Assembly (NCBI RefSeq): GCF_000813125.1
Contig: NZ_BASE01000058.1
Span: 33,899 to 97,898, forward strand
Length of the DNA: 64,000 nucleotides
Direction: 5' to 3'
Source of the DNA: Mesobacillus selenatarsenatis SF-1
Lineage (GTDB): Bacteria > Bacillota > Bacilli > Bacillales > Cytobacillaceae
Shown here: positions 8,215-17,143 of the stretch, piece after piece
Numbering within the stretch: the stretch's first letter is position 1
Layout of the letters: the number at the start of each line of letters is the position of its first letter
Translations under genes and position numbers: made by a program
The notes under the pieces: model-generated
The model's database searches: none
Told to the model about the DNA's origin: nothing
Seen by the model: the letters and a program-made list of their open reading frames with translations, nothing else

Positions 8215-10076
8215 TGAGTTTCCTGAAACGCCTGGAAAATGAAATTTTAATCGCCGATGGAGCGATTGGTACTCTCCTCCATTCTTATGGAGCCGGTACC
8301 TGTTATGAAGAGTTGAACATTTCACATCCTGATGACATCATTCGTATTCATAAAGCTTATATAAGCGCTGGTGCGGACCTTATCCAGACGAACACATACG
8401 CAGCCAATTATATAAAACTTGAAAGATATGGACTCGAGGATCAGGTGAAAGAGATTAATAGTGCAGCAGTAAGACTCGCCCGACAAGCTGCAGGCACCGA
8501 TGCCTATGTCCTCGGGACGATTGGCGGGAACCGGGGAATCAGACCTTCCGCCATTCCGATTGAAGAAATCAAACGAAGCTTCAGGGAGCAGCTCTACTGT
8601 CTTCTCCTTGAGGGTGTGGACGGACTTTTACTAGAAACATTTTATGATATGGAAGAAATCGAGTCGGTGCTGGAGATTGCCAGAAAAGAGACCGACCTGC
8701 CAATCATAGCCCAGGTATCCCTTCAGGAAATAGGAATCATGCAGGACCAGACCCCGCTTCAGGAGGTTTTCCATAGACTCGAAGACCTTGGCGCTGATAT
8801 TGTCGGTCTTAATTGCAGACTTGGTCCCCATCATATGATTTCAAGTCTTGAGCAGCTAGAGCTGCCTTCAAAGGCATTTCTATCAGTCTATCCAAATGCC
8901 GGATTGCCTGCCTATACAGATGGGAAATTCCACTACGAAGGAAATCCTGAATACTTTGGCAAGTCAGCTCATAGCTTCCGTGACCAGGGAGTCAGGCTGA
9001 TTGGAGGCTGTTGCGGAACGACTCCTGAACATATAAAAGCATTTGCTGATGAGCTAAAAGGATTGCAGCCAGTGTTAGACAAGAAAATTTCTGCGAAGAA
9101 GCCCAAAATTGTTGTCACTCCTGCTGACGTAAAAAGGCCATTAGCTCCACTAGATCAGGTGGTAAAGGAACGGCCTTCTGTGATTGTCGAACTTGACTCA
9201 CCGCGAAAACTGGATACAACTCGGTTTTTTGAAGGAGCAAAAGCACTAAAGGATACAGGTATTGACGCCCTGACGCTCGCAGATAATTCACTTGCCTCAC
9301 CAAGAATATCTAATGGTGCAATCGGACATCTCGTAAAGGAAAAGATCGGTTTGCGCCCTCTTGTGCATCTTACTTGCCGTGACCGGAACATCATTGGGCT
9401 TCAATCCCACTTGATGGGTTTGCATACGCTTGGGCTTCATGATTTGTTAGCCGTGACGGGAGACCCTGCCCGCGTAGGTGATTTTCCTGGTGCGTCGTCA
9501 GTTTTTGATGTCTCTTCCTTCGAATTAATCGAGATGATCAAGCAGTTTAATGAAGGTCTCTCCTATTCTGGAAAGGATTTAGGACAAAAAGGTGCTTTCT
9601 CGATCGGCGCTGCCTTCAATCCAAATGTCCGTTCCATCGAGAAAGCAGTGGCTAGGATGGAAAAGAAAATCCGTGCTGGTGCCGATTATTTCATCACTCA
9701 GCCCGTTTACTCTGAAAAAATGCTTGTTGAGGTTCATGAAGCAACAAAGCATATAGATGCCCCTATTTATATTGGACTGATGCCGCTAACGAGCAGCAGA
9801 AACGCAGAATTCCTCCATAATGAGGTTCCGGGCATCAAGATTTCACAGGAAATCCTCGACATTATGGCGAAATTCAATAATGAACCACTGCAATCCAAAA
9901 AGGAAGGCATAGCGATTACAAAAGGTTTGATTGAGGCTGCAGCAGAACTGTTTAACGGAATCTATTTGATCACTCCTTTTATGAACTATGAAATGAGTGT
10001 CGAGTTGTCGAGCTACGCTAATGAATACAGCAGCCGTCTTATGAGGAGGAATCAAAATGTCAACCTTGTTAACTGA
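8214..10076 (+). CDS. yitJ: Bifunctional homocysteine S-methyltransferase / methylenetetrahydrofolate reductase
   Basis: This 620-residue protein fuses two methionine-cycle activities. Residues 1-290 form a zinc-dependent homocysteine S-methyltransferase domain, with IADGAIGT at the start and the zinc-binding GGCCGTTPEH near residues 265-275. Residues 320-610 form a MetF-type FAD-dependent 5,10-methylene-THF reductase, with LLAVTGDPARVGDFPG and ADYFITQPVY. The fusion is typical of Bacillus YitJ. In B. subtilis yitJ is a separate S-box gene; here it sits inside the operon. It supplies 5-methyl-THF for metH just downstream and overlaps metH by 20 bases. Confidence 0.95.
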   Translation: MSFLKRLENEILIADGAIGTLLHSYGAGTCYEELNISHPDDIIRIHKAYISAGADLIQTNTYAANYIKLERYGLEDQVKEINSAAVRLARQAAGTDAYVLGTIGGNRGIRPSAIPIEEIKRSFREQLYCLLLEGVDGLLLETFYDMEEIESVLEIARKETDLPIIAQVSLQEIGIMQDQTPLQEVFHRLEDLGADIVGLNCRLGPHHMISSLEQLELPSKAFLSVYPNAGLPAYTDGKFHYEGNPEYFGKSAHSFRDQGVRLIGGCCGTTPEHIKAFADELKGLQPVLDKKISAKKPKIVVTPADVKRPLAPLDQVVKERPSVIVELDSPRKLDTTRFFEGAKALKDTGIDALTLADNSLASPRISNGAIGHLVKEKIGLRPLVHLTCRDRNIIGLQSHLMGLHTLGLHDLLAVTGDPARVGDFPGASSVFDVSSFELIEMIKQFNEGLSYSGKDLGQKGAFSIGAAFNPNVRSIEKAVARMEKKIRAGADYFITQPVYSEKMLVEVHEATKHIDAPIYIGLMPLTSSRNAEFLHNEVPGIKISQEILDIMAKFNNEPLQSKKEGIAITKGLIEAAAELFNGIYLITPFMNYEMSVELSSYANEYSSRLMRRNQNVNLVN

Positions 10077-13000
10077 GCAGATGAAAAAAAAGATCCTGAT
10101 CATGGACGGAGCGATGGGAACAATGCTCCAGCAGGCAGACCTGACACCGGAGGATTTTGGCGGTGAAGAATATGAAGGCTGTAACGAAATCCTGAACCTG
10201 ACCGTTCCGGATGTTATTGAAAATATCCATCGTGAATACTTTAAGGCTGGCGCAGATATTATTGAGACAAATACCTTTGGTGCAACTAGCCTGGTCCTGG
10301 ACGAATACGGCCTGGGCCATAGAGCGTACGAAATCAACAAGGAAGCAGCTTTTATTGCCAGAAGAGCTGCCGACGAGGCATCCTCTCCCTCACAGCCACG
10401 TTTTGTAGCTGGTTCTATGGGACCGACAACCAAAACACTAAGCGTGACCGGAGGGGCAACCTTTGAAGAGATGTCTGCTTCCTACGAAGAACAGGCTCTT
10501 GGCCTAATCGATGGCAACGTTGATTTGCTGTTGCTCGAAACAAGCCAGGATTTACTGAATGTAAAAGCAGCGTATACGGGAATCCAGCGTGCATTTCAGA
10601 AGAGTGGCAAAGAACTCCCTCTGATGATCTCTGCCACGATTGAACCAATGGGCACGACACTCGCAGGTCAATCCATCGAAGCATTTTATATTTCTGTTCA
10701 GCATATGAATCCGATTGCGATTGGACTGAATTGCGCAACCGGACCGGAATTCATGCAGGAGCATCTGCGTTCATTGTCCTCCCTTGCCTCTTCTGCTGTC
10801 AGCTGTTATCCTAACGCCGGCCTGCCCGATGAGGAAGGTCAATATCATGAAACGCCGGATACATTAGCTCAGAAACTTTCTGATTTTGCCCGTGAAGGCT
10901 GGCTGAATATTGTCGGTGGCTGCTGTGGTACGACACCTGCACATATAAAGGCGATTTCGGAAAAAATCCAGGAGCGACCGCCGAGGCAAACAGAAGAAAA
11001 CAAGCTGCATATGGTTTCTGGAATCGAGCCATTCATATATGACGATCCATCATTAAGGCCTATCATGGTTGGTGAACGGACGAACGTAATCGGTTCCCGA
11101 AAATTCAAACGCCTGATCTCCGAAGCCAAAATAGAAGAAGCAGCTGAGATTGCAAGGGCCCAGGTTAAAAATGGAGCCCATGTCATCGATATTTGCCTGG
11201 CTGACCCGGACAGAGATGAGCTTCATGACATGGAAGAATTTATTAAAGAAGTTGTTAAAAAAGTTAAGGCTCCGCTCGTGATCGATTCTACTGATGATGA
11301 AGTCATTGAAAAAGCATTAAGTTATTCCCAGGGTAAGGCGATTATCAATTCCATCAATCTAGAAGATGGTGAAGAACGATTCGAGTCTGTGGCTCGCCTG
11401 ATCCACAAATATGGTGCTGCTGTCGTTGTTGGAACGATTGAAGAAGAAGGTATGGGTGTTTCCGCTGAAAAGAAATTGGAAATTGCTAAACGATCATACG
11501 ACTTGCTTGTCAATAAATATAAAGTACCGGCACAGGACTTGATTTTTGATCCGCTCGTCTTCCCTGTCGGCACCGGGGATGAGCAATATATTGGCTCAGC
11601 CAAAGCAACTGTTGATGGAATCAGGTTGATCAAGGAAACTTTCCCGGAAACGCAAACGATCCTTGGAATTAGCAATGTTTCCTTCGGCCTGCCACCTGTT
11701 GGCCGAGAAGTATTGAATTCGGTTTTTCTTTATCACTGCACCCAGGCAGGTCTCGACTACGCCATTGTGAATACGGAAAAGCTCGAACGTTTTGCTTCTA
11801 TCAGTCCTGATGAGGTTAAAATGGCTGAAGAGCTGTTATTCAATACAACTGATGATACACTTGCGGAATTCACTAATTTTTACCGTGATAAAAAGAAGGA
11901 AACAAAAAGCACCCTGCCTGATATGACATTAGAAGAAAGACTGTCCTACTATGTGGTTGAGGGTACGAAAGAAGGCCTTCAGCCAGACCTTGATATCGCA
12001 CTGGACCTCTACCCTGCCCCACTGGATATCATCAATGGTCCATTGATGGATGGGATGAAGGAAGTAGGCAGACTGTTCAATGATAACCAGCTGATTGTGG
12101 CTGAGGTCCTACAGAGTGCTGAAGTCATGAAGGCTGCTGTCTCTCATTTAGAGCCTCATATGGAGAAAAATGATACAACCGCTGCAAAGGGCAAGGTGCT
12201 TCTCGCCACTGTGAAAGGTGATGTACACGATATTGGGAAAAACCTGGTTGATATTATCCTGAGCAATAATGGCTATGATGTGGTCGATTTGGGAATCAAG
12301 GTGACTCCAACTGCCCTCATTGAGGCGGTTAAAAAGGAAAAACCGGACATTATTGGCCTCTCTGGCCTGCTAGTTAAATCGGCACAGCAGATGGTGCTCA
12401 CTGCCCATGATATGAAGCAAGCCGGGATTGACACTCCCATTCTTGTGGGAGGGGCCGCTTTATCAAGAAAGTTCACTGATACCAAGATTGCCAAGGAGTA
12501 TGACGGATTAGTATTGTATGCGAAAGATGCGATGAACGGATTGTCTATCGCGAATCAACTGCGGGAACCGGATGGGTATGAACAGTTTTTAGCTGAACAA
12601 AAAGCAAAACAAGAAGCTGCGATGAATAAGCCGGACTTCACGGTCTCAGGGCGAAAATCATCCACAACCGTTTTGGAGCGTCCCAAAGTGACGACAAAGG
12701 CACCGGTGTTCATTCCGCAAGATACGAAAAGGCATCTCGTTAAATCTTACTCCCTGTCCCATATTGAGCCCTATATCAACCAGCAAATGCTGCTGGGACA
12801 TCATCTCGGGTTAAAGGGAAAGGTAGAAAATCTGCTTGCTGAGGGTAATGATAAGGCAGTCAAGCTAAATGAAGTTGTTCAAAGTCTTTTAAAGAAAGCC
12901 AAAGCAAAGGATTGGATCAAACCAGCTGCCGTTTATCAGTTCTTCCCTGCCCAGTCGGATGGAAATAGGCTTTATATATTTAATCCAGAACAACCTGATC

Positions 13001-13509
13001 AAATCCTGGAAACCTTTGACTTTCCACGCCAGGAGGTTGCTCCCGGCCTTTGCCTGGCAGATTACGTTCGATCCGTGGATGATTCTAAAAAGGATTACAT
13101 TGGAATGTTCGCTGTCACAGCAGGTGCAGGAATTCGCCAGGCAGCAGAACACTTGAAGAAAGAAGGACGTTTCCTGGAAAGTCATGCCCTCCAGGCACTT
13201 GCCCTTGAAAGTGCAGAAGGTTACGCAGAACTGATCCATCGCCAAATCCGCGACCGCTGGGGTTTCCCTGACACCCCGGATATGACCATGAAAGACCGTT
13301 TCGCTGCCAAGTATCAAGGTCAGCGCTTCTCATTCGGATATCCTGCATGTCCCGATCTGGAAGATCAGCGTAAGCTCTTCAACTTGATCAAACCAGAAGA
13401 CATCGGAATCCATTTGACAGAAGGGTACATGATGGAACCCGAGGCATCTGTAACGGCTCTCGTTTTCTCCCATCCAGAAGCAAGGTATTTCAATGTGTTG
13501 AAGAAATAG
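10057..13509 (+). CDS. metH: Cobalamin-dependent methionine synthase
   Basis: This 1150-residue enzyme transfers the methyl group of 5-methyl-THF to homocysteine through cobalamin. Domains appear in the usual order: homocysteine-binding (residues 1-310, IVGGCCGTTPAH), pterin-binding (about 325-600, MVGERTNVIGSRKF), the B12 cap and B12-binding domain with the lower-ligand motif KGDVHDIGKN (about 705-720) and the later SGLLVKS, then the C-terminal SAM-binding reactivation domain ending near RFSFGYPACPD. The ATG at 10057 follows GAGGAGG and lies within the end of yitJ. Full family length and all motifs are intact. The organism therefore needs or makes cobalamin for this route; no metE is seen here. 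Confidence 0.97.
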   Translation: MSTLLTEQMKKKILIMDGAMGTMLQQADLTPEDFGGEEYEGCNEILNLTVPDVIENIHREYFKAGADIIETNTFGATSLVLDEYGLGHRAYEINKEAAFIARRAADEASSPSQPRFVAGSMGPTTKTLSVTGGATFEEMSASYEEQALGLIDGNVDLLLLETSQDLLNVKAAYTGIQRAFQKSGKELPLMISATIEPMGTTLAGQSIEAFYISVQHMNPIAIGLNCATGPEFMQEHLRSLSSLASSAVSCYPNAGLPDEEGQYHETPDTLAQKLSDFAREGWLNIVGGCCGTTPAHIKAISEKIQERPPRQTEENKLHMVSGIEPFIYDDPSLRPIMVGERTNVIGSRKFKRLISEAKIEEAAEIARAQVKNGAHVIDICLADPDRDELHDMEEFIKEVVKKVKAPLVIDSTDDEVIEKALSYSQGKAIINSINLEDGEERFESVARLIHKYGAAVVVGTIEEEGMGVSAEKKLEIAKRSYDLLVNKYKVPAQDLIFDPLVFPVGTGDEQYIGSAKATVDGIRLIKETFPETQTILGISNVSFGLPPVGREVLNSVFLYHCTQAGLDYAIVNTEKLERFASISPDEVKMAEELLFNTTDDTLAEFTNFYRDKKKETKSTLPDMTLEERLSYYVVEGTKEGLQPDLDIALDLYPAPLDIINGPLMDGMKEVGRLFNDNQLIVAEVLQSAEVMKAAVSHLEPHMEKNDTTAAKGKVLLATVKGDVHDIGKNLVDIILSNNGYDVVDLGIKVTPTALIEAVKKEKPDIIGLSGLLVKSAQQMVLTAHDMKQAGIDTPILVGGAALSRKFTDTKIAKEYDGLVLYAKDAMNGLSIANQLREPDGYEQFLAEQKAKQEAAMNKPDFTVSGRKSSTTVLERPKVTTKAPVFIPQDTKRHLVKSYSLSHIEPYINQQMLLGHHLGLKGKVENLLAEGNDKAVKLNEVVQSLLKKAKAKDWIKPAAVYQFFPAQSDGNRLYIFNPEQPDQILETFDFPRQEVAPGLCLADYVRSVDDSKKDYIGMFAVTAGAGIRQAAEHLKKEGRFLESHALQALALESAEGYAELIHRQIRDRWGFPDTPDMTMKDRFAAKYQGQRFSFGYPACPDLEDQRKLFNLIKPEDIGIHLTEGYMMEPEASVTALVFSHPEARYFNVLKK

Positions 13510-13527
13510 GGGATTAAACATTTCAGG

Positions 13528-13630
13528 CTTCTGACAGGTTGGGACTCAACTGGAGAAAAGCTGTCAAAAGAAAGAGCAACTTCTGACAGGTTTGGCTTCA
13601 ACCGGAGAAAAGCTGTCAAAAGAAAGAGCA
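13528..13630 (+). repeat. 52-bp tandem repeat array, GACAG family, two units, inside the metH 3' UTR
   Basis: Two copies start at 13528 and 13580, exactly 52 bp apart. Each contains GACAGGTT ... AAAAGCTGTC spanning 33 bp, followed by the linker AAAAGAAAGAGCAA. The left half-site ends in G where the right half-site would need C, leaving a G-G mismatch in the stem. The array lies between the metH stop and its terminator, so it should be part of the metH transcript. It is the same architecture as the arrays at 5296 and 63881. Confidence 0.88.
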
Positions 13631-13664
13631 AAAGCAAGAGGGATTTCCTCCCTCTTGCTTTTTC
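13631..13664 (+). terminator. Rho-independent terminator of the methionine operon
   Basis: A perfect 13-bp stem (AAAGCAAGAGGGA with TCCCTCTTGCTTT, five-base loop) runs into TTTCTTT. It follows the repeat array directly. Confidence 0.9.
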
Positions 13665-13697
13665 TTTCGCTCTTTTTGATTTATTTTCAATCGACTG

Positions 13698-13726
13698 TTC
13701 ATGTCCTAAGTACTAAAGTGTATAAT
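13698..13726 (+). promoter_or_regulatory. Possible sigma-A promoter of the ECF sigma operon
   Basis: A perfect TATAAT lies at 13721-13726, with TTCATG 17 bases upstream as a poor -35. It is 70 bases before the sigma factor start. The weak -35 suggests activation or an alternative sigma, so this is only a candidate. Confidence 0.4.
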
Positions 13727-13795
13727 TCCAGGAAAATGAACCTTTTAATTCAGCACAATCGTCTATACATCAGTTAAAAGAATTGAGGTGCGAAC

Positions 13796-14335
13796 TTGGA
13801 GCCCGGCAGAAGATATATAAGTAATGAAGAATTACTAGAAGTGCTGATTGAAAACTATGCAGAACGTGTGAACCGTTTGGCCTATACATATGTGAAAAGC
13901 TGGCAAGCTGCTGAAGATATCACCCAGGAAGTGTTCGTCTCCTGTTATAAAAATTTAGACTCTTTTCGTTGTGATAGTTCGTATAAGACATGGATCTTTA
14001 AGATTACCGTTAATAAATGTAAGGATTATTTAAAAAGCAAATGGTATAAATCATTCGTCCCTTTTGACTTTAGATGGACTATTATACCTGGAACTATAGC
14101 TTCTCCTGAAGAAGAAGTTATTGAAAAAAACACCCATCACACACTTTCAGAAAACGTGATGAGTCTTCCGAAGAAATATCGTGAGGTTATCATTCTATAT
14201 TATTACGAGGACTTGAACATATCTGAAATTAGTAAACTGACCAATATCAATCTTGAAACAGTTAAAACAAGGTTAAGACGTGCCAAAGCATTGCTTCGTA
14301 AAAAGTACGAAGGAGTTGATGAGAATGGAGAATAA
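13796..14335 (+). CDS. ECF-type RNA polymerase sigma factor
   Basis: This 179-residue protein is an extracytoplasmic-function sigma factor. Region 2 spans about residues 18-85, with AEDITQEVFVSCYKNLDSF (the -10 recognition helices) and YKTWIFKITVNKCKDYLK. Region 4 spans about 118-170, with LPKKYREVIILYYYEDLN and a helix-turn-helix ISEISKLTNINLETVKTRLR. The start is TTG at 13796, with GAGGTG six bases upstream. It overlaps the next gene, which encodes a one-TM protein, the usual sigma/anti-sigma arrangement. The target regulon cannot be told from sequence. Confidence 0.93.
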   Translation: MEPGRRYISNEELLEVLIENYAERVNRLAYTYVKSWQAAEDITQEVFVSCYKNLDSFRCDSSYKTWIFKITVNKCKDYLKSKWYKSFVPFDFRWTIIPGTIASPEEEVIEKNTHHTLSENVMSLPKKYREVIILYYYEDLNISEISKLTNINLETVKTRLRRAKALLRKKYEGVDENGE

Positions 14336-15173
14336 ATTAAAGGAACTGCGCTCAAGCATGAACCAAACCGTTTTGAAGAACGGGAGTCTGAACAGTGCTG
14401 AAAAACACCGAATTTTAGAAAATGTTCTTAATGGTCATGTATCTAAAAAAAATAATTTCATAGCTCCGATTCTTTCAGTGGCACTTTCATTAGTTTTCAT
14501 GTTTTCGATTGGTTCATATACGTACTATAACCTTTTCCCTGACACACGGCACTCGGACATATCACCACCTGACACAACTATGAGTGAATCAGTTGACAGA
14601 AAGATTAAGGTAGAAACTGCATTAGAAGAAAAGGAGTCAGCTAAGGAAGATAATGATAAAAAATGGAAGGATGTCACGGTCCTGGAACAAGGAACAAAAT
14701 ATGATATGGCGACAAATGCTAAAGATTATATCGCGAGTGCAAACAGATCAATTCATCAGATACCTGCCCCGGATTCCAAGCTGATTCAGAGGGGATATGA
14801 TGAGATGTATTTTTATTACCTAGAGGCATCGGCGATTCAAAATGGGTTGAATATAATAGCAGTCGAAGGCATTGATATTGAAAAGGATTTTGATAATCTA
14901 TACAACTTAACCATGATAATTTATGAAGAACAAGGTAAACGGACGGATGGTGTCAATTTAGATGGAGTAAATAAATTTGACGCTCACAAATATTGGAAAG
15001 AGCCAACGGATGAAATGAAGCTGGCATTGGATTATTTACAAAAATTGCTTAATGATCTTGATATTGCTATCAATGAAGAAGGTATCGGACAAGACAATGG
15101 GTACTCTTATCAGGGAGATGGTGATAAAACAGAAGAATTACAGGCCTTTATCGATTCTTATTTTGGTTTTTAG
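14325..15173 (+). CDS. Probable membrane-anchored anti-sigma regulator of the ECF sigma factor
   Basis: This 282-residue protein starts with a cytoplasmic stretch of about 45 residues, then one membrane segment (FIAPILSVALSLVFMFSIGS), then an extracellular region of about 215 residues that is acidic and lysine-rich near the membrane. The ATG at 14325 is nine bases after AAGGAG and overlaps the sigma gene stop, so the two are coupled. Single-TM proteins encoded directly after ECF sigma genes in Bacillus usually hold the sigma factor at the membrane. No zinc-binding ZAS motif is visible in the N-terminus. The extracellular part is not a domain I recognise; it would be the sensor. Confidence 0.72.
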   Translation: MENKLKELRSSMNQTVLKNGSLNSAEKHRILENVLNGHVSKKNNFIAPILSVALSLVFMFSIGSYTYYNLFPDTRHSDISPPDTTMSESVDRKIKVETALEEKESAKEDNDKKWKDVTVLEQGTKYDMATNAKDYIASANRSIHQIPAPDSKLIQRGYDEMYFYYLEASAIQNGLNIIAVEGIDIEKDFDNLYNLTMIIYEEQGKRTDGVNLDGVNKFDAHKYWKEPTDEMKLALDYLQKLLNDLDIAINEEGIGQDNGYSYQGDGDKTEELQAFIDSYFGF

Positions 15174-15236
15174 AATGGATAATTAATCACATATTGGCAA
15201 ATATTATTTCCATGAAGAAATCATGGAGGTTTTTTA

Positions 15237-15455
15237 ATGGACTATCAAAATAACATGGAGTTTGAAATCCGTAATGGTTTTTTGCCGAATATGTACAACT
15301 CAGACAGATTGAAGGTTTTAGAGGTTTCAAGTAGCAGCGTCATCATAAAAATGAGTAACACCGAGAATCGCAGTGTTTTTCCAGTGGATAATTTCGACTA
15401 TTGGATCAAACGTGGCTTATTGGTCAATGTAAATGAAAAGAGACGGACATCGTAA
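15237..15455 (+). CDS. Small protein of unknown function (72 aa)
   Basis: The 72-residue product begins MDYQNNMEFEIRNG and is mixed in composition, without a membrane segment or cysteine pair. The ATG follows ATGGAGG. A small hairpin (CCATGA/TCATGG) just upstream includes the first two bases of that ribosome binding site, which might affect initiation. It lies 63 bases after the anti-sigma gene, possibly in the same transcript, and ends at a bidirectional terminator. I do not recognise the family. Confidence 0.7.
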   Translation: MDYQNNMEFEIRNGFLPNMYNSDRLKVLEVSSSSVIIKMSNTENRSVFPVDNFDYWIKRGLLVNVNEKRRTS

Positions 15456-15490
15456 AACAAAACAGCGACTCTCAGCCGCTGTTTTGTTTT
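15454..15490. terminator. Bidirectional terminator between convergent genes
   Basis: A 14-bp perfect stem (AAAACAAAACAGCG with CGCTGTTTTGTTTT, nine-base loop) has A-rich and T-rich flanks on both strands. The minus-strand gene at 15472 ends inside it. Confidence 0.85.
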
Positions 15491-15846
15491 GTAATGCTAT
15501 TCATGAAAACAATCCCTGAAGCAATCATTGCAAGTTTAAACGTTGAATGGGATCCTACCATAAAATCTGGTATCGGATAAGAAGTCGGAATAAACCAGAA
15601 GAATGAAAAATATAGCAGCGGTAAGATAATGAAAATTATCTTTACCCAGTTGAACTTCCATCTTCCATTCTTTTTATATTCCTTCACTAACCCTGGTATT
15701 CCAAGATAAATACCCAAGGGAAAATACAATATAACAGCAAGGATGCTCCACGGATAGAGCCTAAACGTCTCCCTTCCAATATTCTCAAAGCTTTGTTGAA
15801 GGTTTCCAATAACAACCAGCAAAATGATAAAACCTGCTGTATACAA
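15472..15846 (-). CDS. Small integral membrane protein of unknown function
   Basis: The reading frame gives 124 residues from TTG at 15846. Three or four hydrophobic segments are visible: FIILLVVIGN, WSILAVILYFPLGIYL, VKIIFIILPLLYFSFFW and FKLAMIASGIVFM. The start is uncertain. The only good Shine-Dalgarno (GGAGGG at about 15871-15876) is 24 bases before the TTG but seven bases before an in-frame ATC at 15867-15869. The eight extra codons from that ATC would give a basic N-terminus (IKVIKYLL) before the first TM segment. No family is recognised. Confidence 0.65.
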   Translation of the reverse strand: MYTAGFIILLVVIGNLQQSFENIGRETFRLYPWSILAVILYFPLGIYLGIPGLVKEYKKNGRWKFNWVKIIFIILPLLYFSFFWFIPTSYPIPDFMVGSHSTFKLAMIASGIVFMNSITKQNSG

Positions 15847-15857
15847 TAAATACTTTA

Positions 15858-16013
15858 TTACTTTGATCTATTTTCCCTCCTTAACGCATTATTCCAGCTA
15901 AATCCCTTAAATTCCTGATAAAGTTTATACGTTTCTCGAAAATTATCCTTGCGCTTCATTTCTTCCTTCTTTGTATTCCAGATATATTCTAAAGCTAAAT
16001 AATTCATATCCAT
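15858..16013 (-). CDS. Small hydrophilic protein of unknown function (51 aa)
   Basis: The ATG at 16013 follows GGGAGGCG. The 51-residue product (MDMNYLALEYIWNTKKEEM...) is charged and probably helical, ending WNNALRRENRSK. Its stop lies inside the region carrying the ribosome binding site of the following membrane protein gene, so the two are probably one operon. No known family is recognised. Confidence 0.6.
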   Translation of the reverse strand: MDMNYLALEYIWNTKKEEMKRKDNFRETYKLYQEFKGFSWNNALRRENRSK

Positions 16014-16123
16014 ATCGTTCGCCTCCCTGGTTCTTAATTCAAGAATAAGGGAATTGAAGATTGGAAACATTCTCCATCAGATTGATTCTTTCTACGTCTT
16101 TTGGCTGATTCGTTTTAAGACCG

Positions 16124-17143
16124 TTAAATGCCTTTTTTCATTTGTGCTTCGTATTCCTTCGATGTCCTCACTTCTACGGTCAAAGTACCTTTTCCTACTA
16201 TTGCTTTCAGTAAAAGTGGTACGCCAGTTGTGTTCTCGAACCTGAAGTCCTTGCCTCCATAGGAAACCGTTGCGTCCCTTCCTTCAGGAACATAGCCTAC
16301 AGATAGGGAATGATGATGTTTCTCCACATAACCAACACCAAGAACATCCACAGCATTATATAAAGTAGAAGAAGTCTGGCAGATGCCGCCTCCTATCCCC
16401 ATGACCAGCTTTTTGTTGACAATTTCCTCAGCAGGCTGATAGCCATGGGCTTCATCGCTCGGGCCGACAGTTGTATTAAAGGAAAACACATCCCCTGCGC
16501 CAAGGATGACATTGTTGATTGCTTCCGCTGACAGCTCAATATTCTTTGTTCTGCCCGCAACCCCAGCGTTAAAATAGGTTGTATACTTTCCTACAATAAC
16601 CTCGCCAAGATGAGCAGCATCATCGATTTCATATCCGCTTGCCGTTACATAAAGCGGAAGCTCTACGATTCCCCCTTTTTCTGAGGCGTGGATGATGCTT
16701 TCAACCAGCTCCGATTCTTCCAGAATAATCAAAGGACTCCCTTTTATCACCTTGCCGTCCGGACCAAGTTTATCCGGAATCATCCGTTGATCGTATCCCG
16801 GCGTCGCGTCATTTCCGCGAGCCACCAATTCATGAGCCCATTGTTCCAATTCAGCTCTAAACTTCTCATCATCGCTTCCGTAACCCATTTCAACAGGTGT
16901 AAGTGACCTGATCACTTCTTGAGTGGTAGGCTCAATTACATTCACTACTATTGGTATAGCTTCTTGTTCTTCTTGTTCAACTGCCTCCTTTTCTTTTTTT
17001 TCATCTTCACTTCCTGTCTTGCCCTCCTGTTCAATCTCCTTTTTTTCAGTTCCTGCTTTCTCCGCAATTGGTTGTGAACAGCCAGCTAATCCAATGAATG
17101 CCGCAAAAAATAAAAACCAAATGACCTTCAAATTTCTCCCCAT
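16124..17143 (-). CDS. VanW-family lipoprotein
   Basis: This 339-residue protein has a lipoprotein signal (FIGLAGC lipobox, cysteine at about residue 22 from the ATG at 17143), a charged Glu/Lys-rich linker of about 50 residues, and a C-terminal VanW domain. The domain shows YFNAGVAGRTKNIELSAEAI, LGAGDVFSFNTTVGP, MGIGGGICQTSSTLYNAV and VSYGGKDFRFENTT. VanW domains occur in cell-wall proteins and in some vancomycin-resistance clusters, but their activity is not established. The ATG at 17143 (after GGGGGA) is preferred over the upstream in-frame start because it places the signal peptide at the N-terminus. No van resistance genes are nearby, so a resistance role is not implied. Confidence 0.88.
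   Translation of the reverse strand: MGRNLKVIWFLFFAAFIGLAGCSQPIAEKAGTEKKEIEQEGKTGSEDEKKEKEAVEQEEQEAIPIVVNVIEPTTQEVIRSLTPVEMGYGSDDEKFRAELEQWAHELVARGNDATPGYDQRMIPDKLGPDGKVIKGSPLIILEESELVESIIHASEKGGIVELPLYVTASGYEIDDAAHLGEVIVGKYTTYFNAGVAGRTKNIELSAEAINNVILGAGDVFSFNTTVGPSDEAHGYQPAEEIVNKKLVMGIGGGICQTSSTLYNAVDVLGVGYVEKHHHSLSVGYVPEGRDATVSYGGKDFRFENTTGVPLLLKAIVGKGTLTVEVRTSKEYEAQMKKGI

Noticed and set aside
9843..10433. 196-codon minus-strand open frame over yitJ/metH
   Set aside because: It is the antisense shadow of two well-supported genes and lacks a ribosome binding site.
16124..17143. Vancomycin resistance gene
   Set aside because: The protein has a VanW domain only; there are no vanH/A/X or regulator genes beside it, and such lipoproteins are common in sensitive Bacillaceae.
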